64,000 nt of DNA from Penicillus capitatus (lineage: Eukaryota > Chlorophyta): contig OZ287698.1 of assembly GCA_965649825.1 (NCBI GenBank), positions 1,550,001-1,614,000 on the forward strand, read 5' to 3'. The notes under the pieces were generated by a model. The model saw only the letters and a list, made by a program, of their open reading frames with translations, was not told the DNA's origin and ran no database searches. Made by a program: the position numbers and the translations under genes. Numbering within the stretch: position 1 is the stretch's first letter; each line of letters starts with the position of its first letter. This document shows positions 1-12,001 of this stretch, piece after piece.

Positions 1-541
1 TACTGGCTGGCACTGTTTCTTCGGAGAAATGCCCAAATCCATGTCCGTGACTGTTAGACATCAAGGGCATCCATGCACGACAGTAGCGTGTGTGCTTAGA
101 TAGCACACGTTGGGTTGAGAGAGGGAAGGGTGCTGAAGCATACAGCCTTTTCCGCTTGTGATGATGTTCTGCATGTGCTGCCATCTTTTATCCAGTTCAA
201 GGTAAGAAGCAGCGCCGTCTGATGTGACGTGCTGAACGAGAGTGTGGTAGCCTTGCTCTCTCGGCTCTGTGTTGGATGCTGTGCTTCGTGGGTTGCAAGA
301 TCAACCCGCCGGAATGTACCTTCTGACGCATCCAACGTCGGGAAATGCACTTCGTTGTTTGCGAGCCGTGGAGGAGAAGACAGAAGCTGTCTTCGATCTG
401 TATGCAGAGTACAAAGAGAGTGGAAAGACATGCCTGTCCAGGATCCCCTATGTGGCGCAGGAATGGGCATTTGCGCCGTCGCCAACACAGAGTCGGCGGA
501 TTCCTCACACTTTTCCCTTTTCTCCTCATTCGAAGCGTTAG
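1..541 (+). CDS. 3' end of an unidentified gene (partial)
   Basis: Three exons read in one frame to a TAG at 539-541: 1-42, 100-201 and 251-541, separated by GT-AG introns of 57 and 49 nt. The second intron carries the recurrent TGATGTGAC motif. The joined product begins at the window edge, so the start is missing. It includes a helical stretch around 'DAVLRGLQDQPAG' and an acidic stretch 'EEKTEAVFDLYAEYKES'. I do not recognise the family. The exon model rests on intron fit and frame continuity, not on homology, so the last exon boundary could be different. Confidence 0.45.
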
Positions 542-619
542 AACGGATGGGATCTCTTTGCACAGGCACGCATCGCAGAGGCGTTTCACAAAATGAGAAG
601 ACACCATGATTGGTGCCTT

Positions 620-2127
620 CTATTCAAATCCTGTTAACAAACGCTTTTCTCCGTACTTTGGAAATGGACTCTCGTATCCTTCTAGGTGCTCCAAAGCTGC
701 ACCGTAGTCCTCTGTGCGCATGAACCTCCAAAATCTGTCCCCTGTTATGAGACATGACGTCCTCCTGTGCTTGGAATCCTTATCTGTGAGATTTTACCTG
801 TAAGGGAGACGCCAGTCCATTGTCTGAAGTGATCTCTGTATCCATCAAAACGCTGATCCAAATCTGCGACCGCAAAATAGTTAATTGGAAACTGTGTCAT
901 CAACAGCAATCCTTCTGTCTGTCTCTCCAGCTCTTGTTCGATCACAAAGGCAAACGCTTGCATGGCCACATCACGAGGTTGAAGATTGTACTCTGCATAG
1001 TACTCATCTCCTACAGAGAGACAGATCATGGATGCTCCACAACAGAGAGGTATGTGCAACGTGCCTACGATGATTCGATGTGACGTTTCTTGATTGTCAT
1101 GCGAGACAAGGACGTCGAAAATGGTGCCACCGTTTGTCAAGATTTCATTTTTGAAGAAAACGGAAAACTCTGTCTCCTCTTCTTGATACATGACCTTTGC
1201 AAAACGTGTGGCCTCGTTGATGGCTTCCATTTTGGCTTTCTTCTCTGCGATCTCCTCTTCTGTCATGCTGTTCACCAGTACCAAATCGACCTGAATGCTA
1301 CAAGACTGCCATACATAGCGAACCATATGGAGTACTTGGCCAAGAGGAAGTGTATCAGGGTTTGGGATGAACTCTTCTGTGCATCCACGTTCCTTTATCT
1401 GCTGCAGCAATTCTTGCGCTCCGTCTTCAGCTGCTTGCAGTTTTGATGAGGTCACTCTATCGCTCACATCCAGTGGCTGTTGCCAAGCAGCACGTTCCAA
1501 TGCCACTAGATGTCACATCACAAATGATATGCACACAGCTAGCGAGCTCTACGTTTGTTGCCAGTAGGTGGTCCTCCCACTTCTTCGAACCAGGCATCGC
1601 GAATCTTCACCATTTCTTTCTGATCCAATTTTGTCAGATTAACACTCTTGAAGTAGTAAGCTTTGTCTGGACGACGTGTAAAGACAGTCCTCAAAGATTC
1701 CTGGAGGCTTTTTGAGAATCCAATGTACTGCAATTTTTTGTTTTGATCAAAAATGGCAAACACAGAAGCCTTTGTCGTTTCTTCGGCGTTTGTATGAATG
1801 GTTCCCTAGCACAGATGTCACATCATCTTGTCCAAAGAAATTGGGTCGGATGGATCCGCTCACCTCCTCTGTCAAAAAGCTCTCCAGTGGCAGTGGACCG
1901 AGTTTTCGAGTGTCAGCAATGCAATGGCAGATCTCCAAAGAACGATCCCTTAGGAACATTGTATTCTGCCTTCCTATCCGTCGAAAGGCCCCTCTTCTGT
2001 TTAGCCATTCCTTCGAGGTGAACGCGGAGGAGGAAGAACAGCTGCTAAGAGCGTTGCTTCGTGATCCGCGAAGCGCAGAGAGACAGATGGAAGAAGAGGG
2101 AGACAGAAAGGAAGTCATCCTCGACAT
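620..2127 (-). CDS. GIY-YIG-like domain protein, predicted plastid-targeted
   Basis: Four exons (1864-2127, 1553-1805, 798-1505, 620-741) sum to 1347 nt, exactly 449 codons including TAG. The N-terminus is rich in Ser and Arg with few acidic residues, like a chloroplast transit peptide. The middle exon has the fold signature of the GIY-YIG-like domain found at the N-terminus of plant glutaredoxin S16: 'FAIFDQNKKLQYIGFSKSL' followed by 'AWFEEVGGPPTGN'. A longer C-terminal region of about 240 residues has no domain I can name; it contains 'IFDVLVSHD' and ends in an FMRTEDYG segment. No glutaredoxin CGFS motif is visible, so this is not GrxS16 itself. An upstream in-frame Met at 2175 would add 16 residues. 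Role inferred only: a plastid protein with a nuclease-like fold. Confidence 0.72.
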
Positions 2128-2336
2128 CGTCGCGATCTCGAGATGCAAACGGTGGCGATTCGATGCTGAGACCATCCGTCACATCACCGACTTTCCTTGA
2201 ATCAAATAGCTCACAACGACAGCAGTCCGTCGTTCAGATATGTACATGCACGCACGCACTGTACATCAATCGATGGAGGAAAAATAGAAACAAGAAGACC
2301 TTTGAACACATTCAGAAAAAACACAATACTCAAATG

Positions 2337-3673
2337 CTACGTGTGCAAAATCTTCTCCGTAGAGTAGGAGATGTCGTCCTCGCAACAGGATGTGCGATCT
2401 GAAGCTTCAAGCTGCAATTTGGGAAGCAACACGATGACGTAACGCGTGTCGTCATCGTAGTCTGCCAAGAATGACACCTCATCCAACTGCTCCAGTACTG
2501 TCTTCTCGGATGAGGCATACATCACAACGCACACAGGATGCAGTTTCTGCCCTGTCTCTTCGAGTTCTGTCATCATCTCCTCTGAATTTTGCGGAATCTC
2601 GTATGTGCCATATTCATTTGCTAAGGCGGCAACGACATCTAAACATACAGACAACTATGACATCCGTTCGAATCCTGCATGCTGCTACGTACGATAAGGT
2701 TCAAAGATGTGACCCAAATGCATCTGAGTCCATTCCACAGCTGCGCGAGACTCCTTTCCGGAATCGGCCAGAATCAGGACGCGTTTTTCGGTGGCTTCTG
2801 GGATGTCCGTCCAACAAGCCGGAAGCAATATGACCGGAACAGTCGACTGTCGATAGCAGTGATACCCCACCGAGCCACAATCCAGAAACACACCACTGTT
2901 TCACTCTCTTACGCTGCTGTCGATACAGAACAGGAGGCGAGAGACCTTGAGGGACTGACAAGGGTCAGGAGATCTGCTTTGAGGTGGGATGCCAGATCGC
3001 TGACGACCGAAGCGATTTCAGATGCGGATTCTGGCTGTGCGAGAAGGGGCAGATGATATTCAGTCTCAATGTGATGCTGCGTTTCCATGTCCTTTGCCAA
3101 TCTGCGTTGCATCATCTCCTCTCCTTTTCTCACCAGCAGCGTCTGGTGCTCCTGCAGAACGCCGCCGGTGATTTGCTGTCTGTCCAACAGAACACACTAG
3201 ATGATACCTTCAGAGGAAATGCCTCAGTGATGTCGACCGATGACGAATGGTAGTATCTATCGTCGTCGCTATCCACTCCTATTTTGCCGACAGAAACGAA
3301 GGGAGCCCTGTTGTCGACGATGACGTGTACGAAATGCACACGATGTCCTATACGACACGGGCGATTCTAGATCGATGACCACACGAACAAACGATGTACC
3401 GGCTCTGGCCACATGTTTCAGCGTGAATCTCGCTCCGGATTCTGCCGTATCCGAGTCGTCAAGCGCAAACAAGAGGTTGCGTGGCTCTCGCTCTTCTAAA
3501 GTGACGTTTCGAAGCGGGCGCGGATGCTCCGCGAAAACGGCAGAGCATTGGACAGTCCGTCGGTTTGTTGCTCGACGCGCCGCCAACGGACATCTTTCCA
3601 GCAATCCATCGATCTTTGTTCTCTGAAGAATGCATCGAATGGCGCGGGTTGCAGTGAGAGCAAAGGTGTCCAT
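2337..3673 (-). CDS. Tandem universal stress protein (USP) domain protein
   Basis: Five exons (3400-3673, 3238-3347, 2946-3196, 2693-2895, 2337-2638) sum to 1140 nt, 380 codons including stop, which supports the joins. USP features are visible: a first strand 'RNLLFALDDSDTAESGARF', a second strand 'HRVHFVHVIVDNRAPF', a helix with 'ADLLTLVSPSSG', then 'GSV..H..RQSTVPVILLP', the usual end of a USP fold. A second, partly degenerate USP unit follows ('EKRVLILADSGKESRAAVEW'). The ATP-binding G-2x-G-9x-G-S/T loop is not clear, so nucleotide binding is doubtful. About 70 N-terminal residues precede the first domain and may be a targeting region. One intron is only 41 nt. Transcribed divergently from tatA with 127 nt between start codons. 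Confidence 0.75.
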
Positions 3674-3800
3674 CGCTTTCCAAACGGCTCACGTCTCGAT
3701 ACGTATCGGAAGCGCTGGTATGCCTGTTCGATGTGATGGGACATTTGGTGTGCGCAGCTCCCTCAACCCGATTCTGCCGTCAGCGCGAAGGTTAATCGAG

Positions 3801-4366
3801 ATGTCGACGTCATTGCGACTGTCCACGAATCGAGGGATTGTGCGAAGGACAGTGCGATTCGGTTATGGACGTGCTCTCGTTCCGACACGTCTGCGACCTC
3901 GTGCGATCTCAGCCTCTGCGCCACGAACGCGATTGGTACACGTTTCTCTCCCTTCTGTCAGGATTCCCTTGTACATCGCTGTCCTGCACAGGTGACGCAG
4001 ATGGGTCTTTTTGGTTTGGGTGCACCAGAGCTCCTAGTCATCGCCGGTGTCGCAGCTCTGATATTCGGTGGGTGCGTTTGAGATATCCAATCTCGACACA
4101 AGGCTGCCATCCAGGCCCAAGCAAGTTGCCGGAATTGGGAAGAGGACTGGGCAAGACGATGAAAGAAGTGCAGTCGGCTGCCAAGGCAATGATCCCCATA
4201 AACACCAAACCAAACACAATGGCCCCTTTCACTGCTGCAGGAGTTTCAGTCTGAGATGCAGAAGGAGATGGAAACAGAGGACGGTGAAGATGCTTCGAAA
4301 ACAAAAAAGGAAGAGTCTGCTGTCACATCAACCACCGCTCCAAAAGATCCCACATCCATGCCTTAA
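3801..4366 (+). CDS. TATA: Sec-independent protein translocase subunit TatA/Tha4, plastid
   Basis: Four exons (3801-3935, 3992-4067, 4115-4185, 4241-4366) sum to 408 nt, giving 135 residues. The N-terminal 45 residues are Arg/Ser-rich with almost no acidic residues, as in a thylakoid-directed precursor. Then comes the hallmark TatA sequence: a short hydrophobic helix with 'GLFGLGAPELLVIAGVAALI', the hinge 'FGPSKLPELGRGLGKTMKE', an amphipathic helix and an acidic, Lys-rich tail. By family knowledge it forms the pore-like oligomer of the thylakoid twin-arginine pathway, with TatC and Hcf106 as partners. The third intron (4186-4240) starts with GC rather than GT; splicing there restores the family sequence 'QSAAKEFQSEM'. 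It has introns, so it is nuclear and not a bacterial contaminant. Confidence 0.93.
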
Positions 4367-4671
4367 TCTTCTTGCGCATCCCTTGCGTTTTTATTCATGA
4401 CCGTCCCCGTCCCGCAGGACAATGCATCCATGATAACACGGTCGAGTGATTTATGTCCTTGTCATTTTGAAATCATGTCGGGCATCCAGTCGGTGTGTCA
4501 TGAACATCCGTCTCTCGTCGTTGATGTGACGTGTGATAGTGACGCCAAGACGCGTGCTTGGTATTCCATTGTTCGTTCGTTTGCTTCTGTTCACAGGGCT
4601 GTTGTTTTCCGCGCTGTCTTTTTGCACTCTTCTTAATTAAGTACGTTTCGCCGTACGCGCGCTCGGTCGTT
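4367..4671. other. Spacer between tatA and the WD40-RRM gene
   Basis: About 305 nt without a supported gene. It holds one TGATGTGAC motif (4522-4530) and the presumed 5' leader of the downstream gene. Confidence 0.4.
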
Positions 4672-7496
4672 ATGGCATTAAAAGGGTTCCCATTTCGCAA
4701 CCAAGAAACGACGCGTTCGCAGCTCAGTTCTGTCTGGAACTGTTCGTGCGACGACGCACCGATCCGCGACATCTCGGTTTCTCCACGAGGCGTTGTCGGC
4801 GTCGCGACGGACGCAAATGTCTATCTCTATGCGGGAGCCCCGAGTTTCGGCGCGTCTCATACACTCCCACTTTCGCCGGCGCGTTTAACGGCTCACACGT
4901 TCTCAACAGACGGCACGCATTTTCTAACGGGCGACTCGAAAGGATTCGTGAAATGGTGGGACGTTCATAACGGCGAGCCGAGCATCGTTACGGTGTTTCC
5001 CTATGAAAAATACATGCAAGACAGCGCAGAAGAACTCCCTCCCATCTCGTCTGTCGTCAGCTCGGCACGAAACAATCTTATCGCTGTGGCTGCTGGACAG
5101 TAACATCGATAGGCTGATATCGCTGTCTTTCACGGGCGCCTGTGTGTTAGCACTCTTTGCATCTATGGAGACGACGGGACGCGTCTGCATTCCATTGGAC
5201 CTCTAGATCACACGATTCAATCCATTCAGTGGAAGAACGCAGATGAACTGGCTGTGAACATTGGAACGGCTGTCTGCATGATCCATGTCACGCCACAAAA
5301 ATACACTCCATGTCAGAAATATCCGAACGAGCTAAAGGATGGATGTCTCAACATTCTTGCGTGCTCCCCCAAAGGAAACATGTTTTCCGCTGGCTGCACG
5401 ACTGGACTTGTTCAGATTTGGGATCTGGCATCCGAGAGCAACGATCAGATTTCCATTCATATCAAAGGGTTGCCAAACGCCGCTGCAGAAGATGATGCCT
5501 CAGTAAGGATCATTATTCGGCATCTCCCTCTCTCCACCTAGCCGACGGACAACGTCCCTTCTGTCTGTATCAGGTTCAGTGCTTGGAATGGGATGCCTCT
5601 GCTCGTTTCTTAGCGGCAGCAGGTGGCAGTGATGTCATTGTCTGGTAGGGTCGATGCCTGCCTTCTTCACTCTGTATACGCCAGTCTTGTTTAGGGATAT
5701 GCAAGACACGAGCGAAAGAGAAGAGGGGAAAGACAACAGTATAGTTTGTTGTGGTCATGGACAGGAAACCAAAATAACGGCACTGAGTTTTCAACCCAAG
5801 GGACATCTTTTGGCCACAGGAGGCAACGACAGTCAAGTGTTCATTTTCGATTCCAGCACCTTTACGACAAACGGCGTCGTGGGTGGATTGGTGGAAAGCA
5901 TTGCGAGTGGGAAGCTCAGCCATAACCAGAGCGGAACAGCAATTACTGCGCTGGCGTGGCATCCTTCTGGACTGATTCTTGCAGGGACCATGACTGGGCA
6001 GGTGGATGCGTTTGAAGTATCTGGTGCCATCTATGAGACTCCGAGAGCAACAAATGGAGGCACTGTCGAAATGCCTTTCCTGATAACCAGAGTCAACACA
6101 GGAAGAAGTGCACCTTCTCAGAAGCCCAATGGGTGGGGAGGTGAACCACTTGTACCCACAAAACCCGAAGATGCTGCTGCTGAAAAGGTTTGTCCAATGA
6201 AGTCTCTTTTGAGAGATAGCATCCTATGCACTTCTGCAATGTCATTCATGACACAGGGCTTCATTCGAAGAAGATCAGCAGGGGCGGGTCACACAAACGG
6301 AGCACCACGAACTTCTTCCGGAGGAAAGCCAAAACTCTATATGGGTATGCACAAACAGCCATATCCAAGACCGCCTTACAATACGGACACCATGGTGCGT
6401 TGCGATCGAGAGGTGCTGATATGGGTGTAGACCTTGGTGGTTGGTTGGTATAGGGAAATGGAGCGGCTGGTCATTGGCCACCTGTAATGCATCCAACAAA
6501 TATGATGCGATGGCCCGGACCACCTTCTCAGCCAATGCCGCCACCTTTTCCGCCGCAACAAACTGCCACGACAACACCTCCACCACCCTATGCCGACACA
6601 CAAGGGAACCCGCCCCATGTTCCTGAAAGTGAGCCATCTTTTCTCAGCCTTAATCAACCGTACGTGATGGTGGCTGTGATGTGACAGACAATGTAAGTGA
6701 AGGGATCGTCAGAGGTGTTCCACCACCCAATATACCTAATCAACACAGAAACGAACGCCCGCAAAACAGAAACGGACAGCTGGATCAAGGACAACTCATG
6801 ATGCCCAGCGCTCCCCCTCATCCCTATCCATCCGGCTTCATGCCTTGCCCATCGCCTTTTCCAATGGGATATCCTATGCCGCCCTACTGTTATCCCTATC
6901 AGATGCATCCACAAATGGCTGCAGAAGGTATGCCTGGTGTGTCTGGATACAGCGCGCCGCCATACGTTCGCCCACCGCTTAATCCACCTCCCAAGGTACC
7001 CCGTCTACTCGCTGTCCTTATGCATCGGTGGAGAGATGGTGTGCTATCCTGACAGACACAGCCATCGCGTGATGTTGCAGGCAAGACAGAGATGTCTCAG
7101 AAAGAGGGATCGGCAGAGCTCGAGGAGGAACTCGGATCCAAGTCATCTGAAGCGACCAACAACGGCGTGAACAATAATGTGACACCCTCGCAACACTCAG
7201 AGGCCTCAGGTTATTACCCAGATGGCCGACAGAATCAAGGCCAGACACTCTATGTTGGCAACCTGGCCCCTGCAGTGGAAGACGGTCTGCTCATGCATCT
7301 CTTTGCCCACTATGGACCCGTCGTGAGCGTTCAAGTCATTCGTGAACGAGAGACTCGAATTTCTCGAGGGTTTGGTTTCGTGACCTTTGCACACCCCTAC
7401 TACGCTCAGATAGCTATGGATCAGTTGGATAGTGTCCAGATTGCAGGCCCTTTTGAAGGACGAAAGCTCAAGGTCTCATTTTCCAATCGACGCTGA
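4672..7496 (+). CDS. WD40-repeat protein with Pro-rich linker and C-terminal RRM
   Basis: Eight exons (4672-5099, 5151-5502, 5574-5644, 5695-6187, 6257-6394, 6454-6628, 6688-6995, 7056-7496) sum to 2406 nt, exactly 802 codons including TGA. Residues about 1-430 form WD40 blades: 'GDSKGFVKWWDVHNG', 'GCTTGLVQIWDL', 'AAGGSDVIVW', 'TGGNDSQVFIFD', 'SGLILAGTMTGQVDAFEV'. Residues about 495-665 are rich in Pro, Met, Gln and Tyr and probably disordered. Residues about 718-800 are an RNA recognition motif with RNP2 'LYVGNL' and RNP1 'RGFGFVTF'. All seven introns are GT-AG, 50-71 nt. No in-frame stop occurs between the two halves, so one fused protein is the simplest reading. Likely an RNA-binding scaffold; function is inferred. 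Two adjacent genes with a missed stop or start is the alternative. Confidence 0.8.
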
Positions 7497-8625
7497 GCCA
7501 TCTGTCAATCGACATGTCTGCTCTTCATCCTGCACATCATGTACTAGTCATCTAAGGGGATACACATTCTCATTTGTATAAGGAACGGATGCGGTTGGGT
7601 ACGGAGATGAGGCTTTGAGACGATGCGTAAGAAGAGACATGGGGCTGCCTTGACTTTCTGTGCGCTCCGTAGATCGTTATTTTGTTAACCGATGTATGGA
7701 ATAAAGACAGACGGGGTTGACAATTGGTGTTTCTTTCCATGACTGATTTTCCTCTCAAAATGAAGAACGGAAGATTCCTGGTAGCTCGTGAAATGAGCCT
7801 TGATGTACAATTGTTAGTTTCATATGTGGCTTTGCTCTTTTACCTCCAGATCTCATCGCTCATCGCAGAGACGGCCAGGGATGCCTTAAAGCCAGTCAGT
7901 GTGTTTTGCACCAAGAAACAGATACAAATGAGAATTGGTGTTTATCATTGGGACATGTAATTTCCTTACAGACAGGATGAGACGTTCCCGAGACGGTTTG
8001 TTATGCCAAACAAGATACTACAACAAATGACGTGCGACATGTTCTCTATCTATCTATCCATTTAGATGCATGTGGTGTGCCTGTTTCTGTGATTTGCGAA
8101 AGGATCGCCATTCAATGGGTTCTTCCATTTGATTCATAATTGAGTGTCTGCAACACTGCCAGCAGGACACTGAAGCTGCGTCTGTTTCGACCGAAACGGT
8201 TCTTATCCCTGTTCTTATGGAACGAACAGGCAGTGTTGTAACCAAGACAGCATTCTTATAAAACACGGACAGTGATTACGTAATGCACAGAGCAACACAT
8301 TCTCACACATACCGATCGAACACGCCCGACGGACCACAACCACCATCTTCATTCCTTGATGCCGATGGGAGGAGATTCTGATGCCCTTGCTGGATGGATT
8401 CGTGCAAGGACAGCGGGACAGTCTTCGCGGCAATAGAAACGTCTGCCGAGGATACGTCATAACCGATCGACATCACAGCGCGACTTTGACATTTGACAAT
8501 GATGATGCTGAAGAAATCGCTTTGGTCGAGATTAACATGACAGACAGGAGGAGAAACGATCGACTCAGCTTGAAATGGAAAGGCTCCTTTGTGTTCTGGC
8601 CTTCATTTGATCACAGGTGAAGAAC
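7497..8625. other. Intergenic stretch, no convincing gene
   Basis: About 1.1 kb between two genes that converge here (the + strand WD40-RRM gene and the - strand oxidoreductase). Short ORFs exist on both strands (for example 7724-7960 + and 8054-8266 -), but none has a recognisable domain. A short (tatc)n run lies near 8047-8058. A small two-exon minus-strand ORF around 8100-8350 can be built with a GT-AG intron, but nothing supports it beyond frame. Confidence 0.4.
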
Positions 8626-10187
8626 TCAAGACTCCACGATTCTCTTCACGTGCGTTGGTAATCCAGAGTTCTCACTCGACTTCAGCAGAGCTTCGATAAC
8701 AGCCTGCACAAAAGAGGTTGCCTGTAAAACAGTAGATGGACGGTATGTCGAGATGACCAGATCCTGGATGCCTTCTTCTGGTCTGGCCTTTCGTGCTCCG
8801 ACGCTCTCGTCTTGTTTTCCCTGTCAGTGCTCGTTACGAGGTGCTTTCACTGGATCGGCAACGTTCGGTATACCTCGTTTGCCAGCTGCACCGATTGGAT
8901 GAACTGCATGAGTTCGCCATTTGCCCCTGTGAATCTCTCCATCTTGACAGATGCGATTTCTTGATTGTGCCGTGTCACGACCAAGTGATATCCGATAGGA
9001 AACAGACGTTTGATGTCCATCGTGGCGTCAGTACCGACGACGCTAAGATGAAGTCCAGCCTAAAGACGATATCCAAGATGTACACCATAGCAGTTGAGAT
9101 AAGACACCTGTCCAGCGGCAAAAGTGACAGTGAAAGTGCCCGAGATACCATTGGAAAAGCATATCCATGCATTGATGGTATTTACGGGAGGCAGTTTTTG
9201 AGAAGCCAGATTCGAAGCTTGGCCAGAAACCGTCTCGATCTCTCCACACCCAAGATCTACAGCAACGTCTGCGACGGCAGAGAGCACCCAAGTATGTAGA
9301 CCTTGTGCCACTAGACGTAGTGCAGCCACCAGGTGAACGCCGCAGTTACCCAAAAACCCTCCCGGACACTGTTCAGGATTGCGCCGCCACTCACTCGTGA
9401 AGTACCTATTTGAGAACCGACATGCAAATGAAGAAGTAGAGTAGTGGAGAGAGTCCGTCACTTGTTCTTTTCGTCCATGGGCATACTGACATGCATATGT
9501 AGCTGGATCACTTCCCCGATGTGTTCCTTCATAGACTTTGCTTTTGAGAAGATCTCTTCGAATCTGCACTCGGGTGATGACTTCATTTCCGCATTTCAGA
9601 AAGGAGAAGACATCGCCTGTAGTTTTCGGCAATATACCAGAGAGATCTCGGTCGATCTCGATAATCTCTGAGACAGCCGACTGCTTCATCGACGGTTCTT
9701 CCGACCGGTTTTGCCTGGAGAACATGTTTTCCTGCTTTCCAGCATTTTTGAGACATCTAAATCTTCGCCAGGTGACCACCGCATTCGACGACTCTCAAAT
9801 TGAGGGAGACCTGTAATGCGACATGTGTTGGGAGAATGTTGATGACAGCTTCGATAGCTGGATCATCGAGAAGACGTTGAAGGCCTTCCTCCCCAAAGAG
9901 CAATGTCACTCCACCACTGCCTTCAAATCTATTGATAAGAACCGCTGTCTGTCTGCATCGTCCTTAGATTGCGCTCGAAGCGTACGGTGAATGGGCGAGT
10001 GTTTCCTCCGCTGTTTTGAGTGTCCGACTCCATAACGCCACGAGGTGGATGTCGTCGCTATGACTTCTGGAGTTTGCACGACGTGCAATACGGAGATGCT
10101 GATAACAGAACCCATCTCACTTGAGCAGCGGCAAATAGCTCGCTCGGGCATACGTCCCCGCCCCCAGGAGAGCAATCTTCAATGGCA
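8626..10187 (-). CDS. Gfo/Idh/MocA-family oxidoreductase, copy B
   Basis: The start 'MPLKIALLGAGTYARASYLP' gives the Rossmann GxGxxxR-like dinucleotide-binding turn. After GT-AG introns come 'HLVALWSRTLKTAEETLAHS', 'LLDDPAIEAVINILPTHVALQ', 'CWKAGKHVLQAKPVG' (the family's Lys-Pro motif, catalytic Lys), 'FEEIFSKAKSM', 'SEWRRNPEQCPGGF' and a glycine-rich GVHLVAALRLVAQG stretch. The last exon reads 'AVIEALLKSSENSG' and ends at TGA 8626-8628. The family uses NAD(P)+ to oxidise or reduce sugars and related compounds; substrate is unknown here. The downstream copy A (10415-12001) has the same order, the same motifs and matching intron sites, so the two arose by tandem duplication. The exact exon set between 8860 and 9780 was not fully worked out. 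Confidence 0.8.
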
Positions 10188-10414
10188 TTGCGATTCAATA
10201 TTAGACGTCACAGCAAGATCCACGTGATACGGAGACAGGATTGTCGTGCCGATCACCACTACAGAAACGGTTAGACGCGACGTCTTTGTGTGGAGTTCAG
10301 TGTATCGACGCAATTGATCGACCGTGCATCGAAGCAACGCCGTCTCCGTCGCCATTGATGACCCAAGGAGCAGTTCATGCGTCTTACTAAAGGAGTTTTT
10401 ATCAAACATCTACA

Positions 10415-12001
10415 TCAGCTATTTGGATCGTTTGGCGTCGCCACAGCAATTGGCTGGCCTGCTTTTTCACCGGATCTCAGCATTGCTTCGACAACAGCCT
10501 ACACAACAAAGCACAGGAGACATAGAGGAATGCAGATGGAAAAGTGGACAACCAGATCACGAAAGCCTTCTTCTGGCTGCGCTCTCTTGGCGCCGTCACT
10601 CATGTCATCTTCTCCCTGATTGATCACACAACCGTCTTTCTAGCCATTCAACGAGGAGATGCATCCAACCTTTTTCGCTAGCTGCACTGAAGAGAGAAAC
10701 TGCTCAATTTCGGCTTTGACACCAGAGAACTGCGTTTCTTTGATTGTCTCCACGACACTGTCCGATTGCGTCACAGTTAGTACATAACCGGCAGGAGCAA
10801 GACGTCTTATATCCAGCGTCCCCTTAGTGCCCACGACACACAGATGGAACTTTGCCTTTGACGAGACCATGTTGCATCGCAGTGTGAGAATCAAGGAGTG
10901 TGCACTTGTTGAGCAGCATAGGTCGCGGAAAAGGATGCGCAGATCCCACTCGAAAAACACAGCCATCCTGTGGCCGTGTCCATAGCTGGCAATTTCTCTG
11001 GAACGAGGTTCGCTGCTCGAGCGGAGACCGTTTCAATTTCCCCACATCCAAAATCTGTCATCACTCTTTTGCCAAGAAACCATTTACAGCAGAACCGTTT
11101 CTCACACCTTTAGCCACGAGTCGCAGTCCTGCAATAAAATGCACCGACCCCTCAAGCATAAAGCCACCGGGACAATCGTTCGCATCTCTTCGCCACGTGC
11201 TATCAAAATATCTAGACAGAACAGATGACTACAGGGATTCCCTTGTTCAGTCCTAGACTCTCTCACTTGTTGCGAGCATTCATTGGAACATCAGCTGTCA
11301 AACCCATCTTAAGCACCATACCAATCTGATCTTTGACGCTCTTGGCCTTCAGAAAGATCTCCTCAAATCTGCATCAACCTCGCTTCGTCGGTGATATCCT
11401 CAGAGAGTGTTTTCAAGGAATGTGCCTGTAGTTCTCTGCAAACTGCCAGAGACCGTGCGAGGACGATCTATAGGTATCAAGTGCTCTCCTTGCTTCCTCG
11501 GCAGATATTGCGATAGGCTTCTCTTGAAGGACATGTTTTCCAGCTATCCAACATTTCTCAGATACCTTGCATGCTGTCTTATGGATACCGTTGCCGGCGA
11601 CAGAAGAGGGGAATACTTGAAGAGAGACATGCGCAGGCAAGACATTGACTGCAGCGTCAATGCTGGGATCATCCAGAATCTCTTGCAGACCCGTCTCGCC
11701 ATGCTTTAGAGTGACATGTACGTCCTCCGCATACCTAGTCCCACAGATCACGGATTTCTGAATGACAGATAATGAAGCAAGGCAGACGGGGATGCAGCGA
11801 GTGTCTTCTTGGCGGTTTCGAGAGATCGACTCCACAAGGCCACCACCTCAACACGATCACCGAGGCTCCTGTCCAAGAGTAGCAAAGCAGGAAACAATCG
11901 TTTCTGTATGCATCACGTCACATCATCCAATACTTGAGCAGTGGCAAATAGGCGTCTCGAGAGAACACTCCTGCTCCCAGCACAGCAATCTTGACAGCCA
12001 T
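10415..12001 (-). CDS. Gfo/Idh/MocA-family oxidoreductase, copy A
   Basis: Starts 'MAVKIAVLGAGVFSRDAYLP' with a Rossmann turn. Joined exons give 'VEVVALWSRSLETAKKTLAA', 'ILDDPSIDAAVNVLPAHVSL', 'CWIAGKHVLQEKPIAISAEE' (EKP motif with the family's catalytic Lys), 'WQFAENYRFEEIFLKAKSV', 'STWRRDANDCPGGFM', then 'FIAGLRLVAKG' and a strand 'VVGTKGTLDIRRLAPAGYVL'. The final exon after a GT-AG intron reads 'AVVEAMLRSGEKAGQP' and stops at 10415-10417. It is the paralogue of 8626-10187, with 227 nt between copy A's stop and copy B's start. Introns fall at matching sites, for example after 'YLPLLK', before the Lys-Pro block and before 'AVVEAM'. Substrate not predictable. Confidence 0.83.

Noticed and set aside
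2655-2670. tRNA-like T-loop 'GTTCGAATCC'
   Set aside because: No matching acceptor stem or D-arm nearby, and it lies inside an intron of the universal stress protein gene.
3801-4366. TatA as bacterial contamination or horizontal insertion
   Set aside because: It has three short introns and a transit-like start, so it is a normal nuclear gene for a plastid protein.
9060-9779. 239-codon minus-strand ORF taken as one exon
   Set aside because: It reads through introns of oxidoreductase copy B and mixes frames; comparison with copy A shows the true exons.
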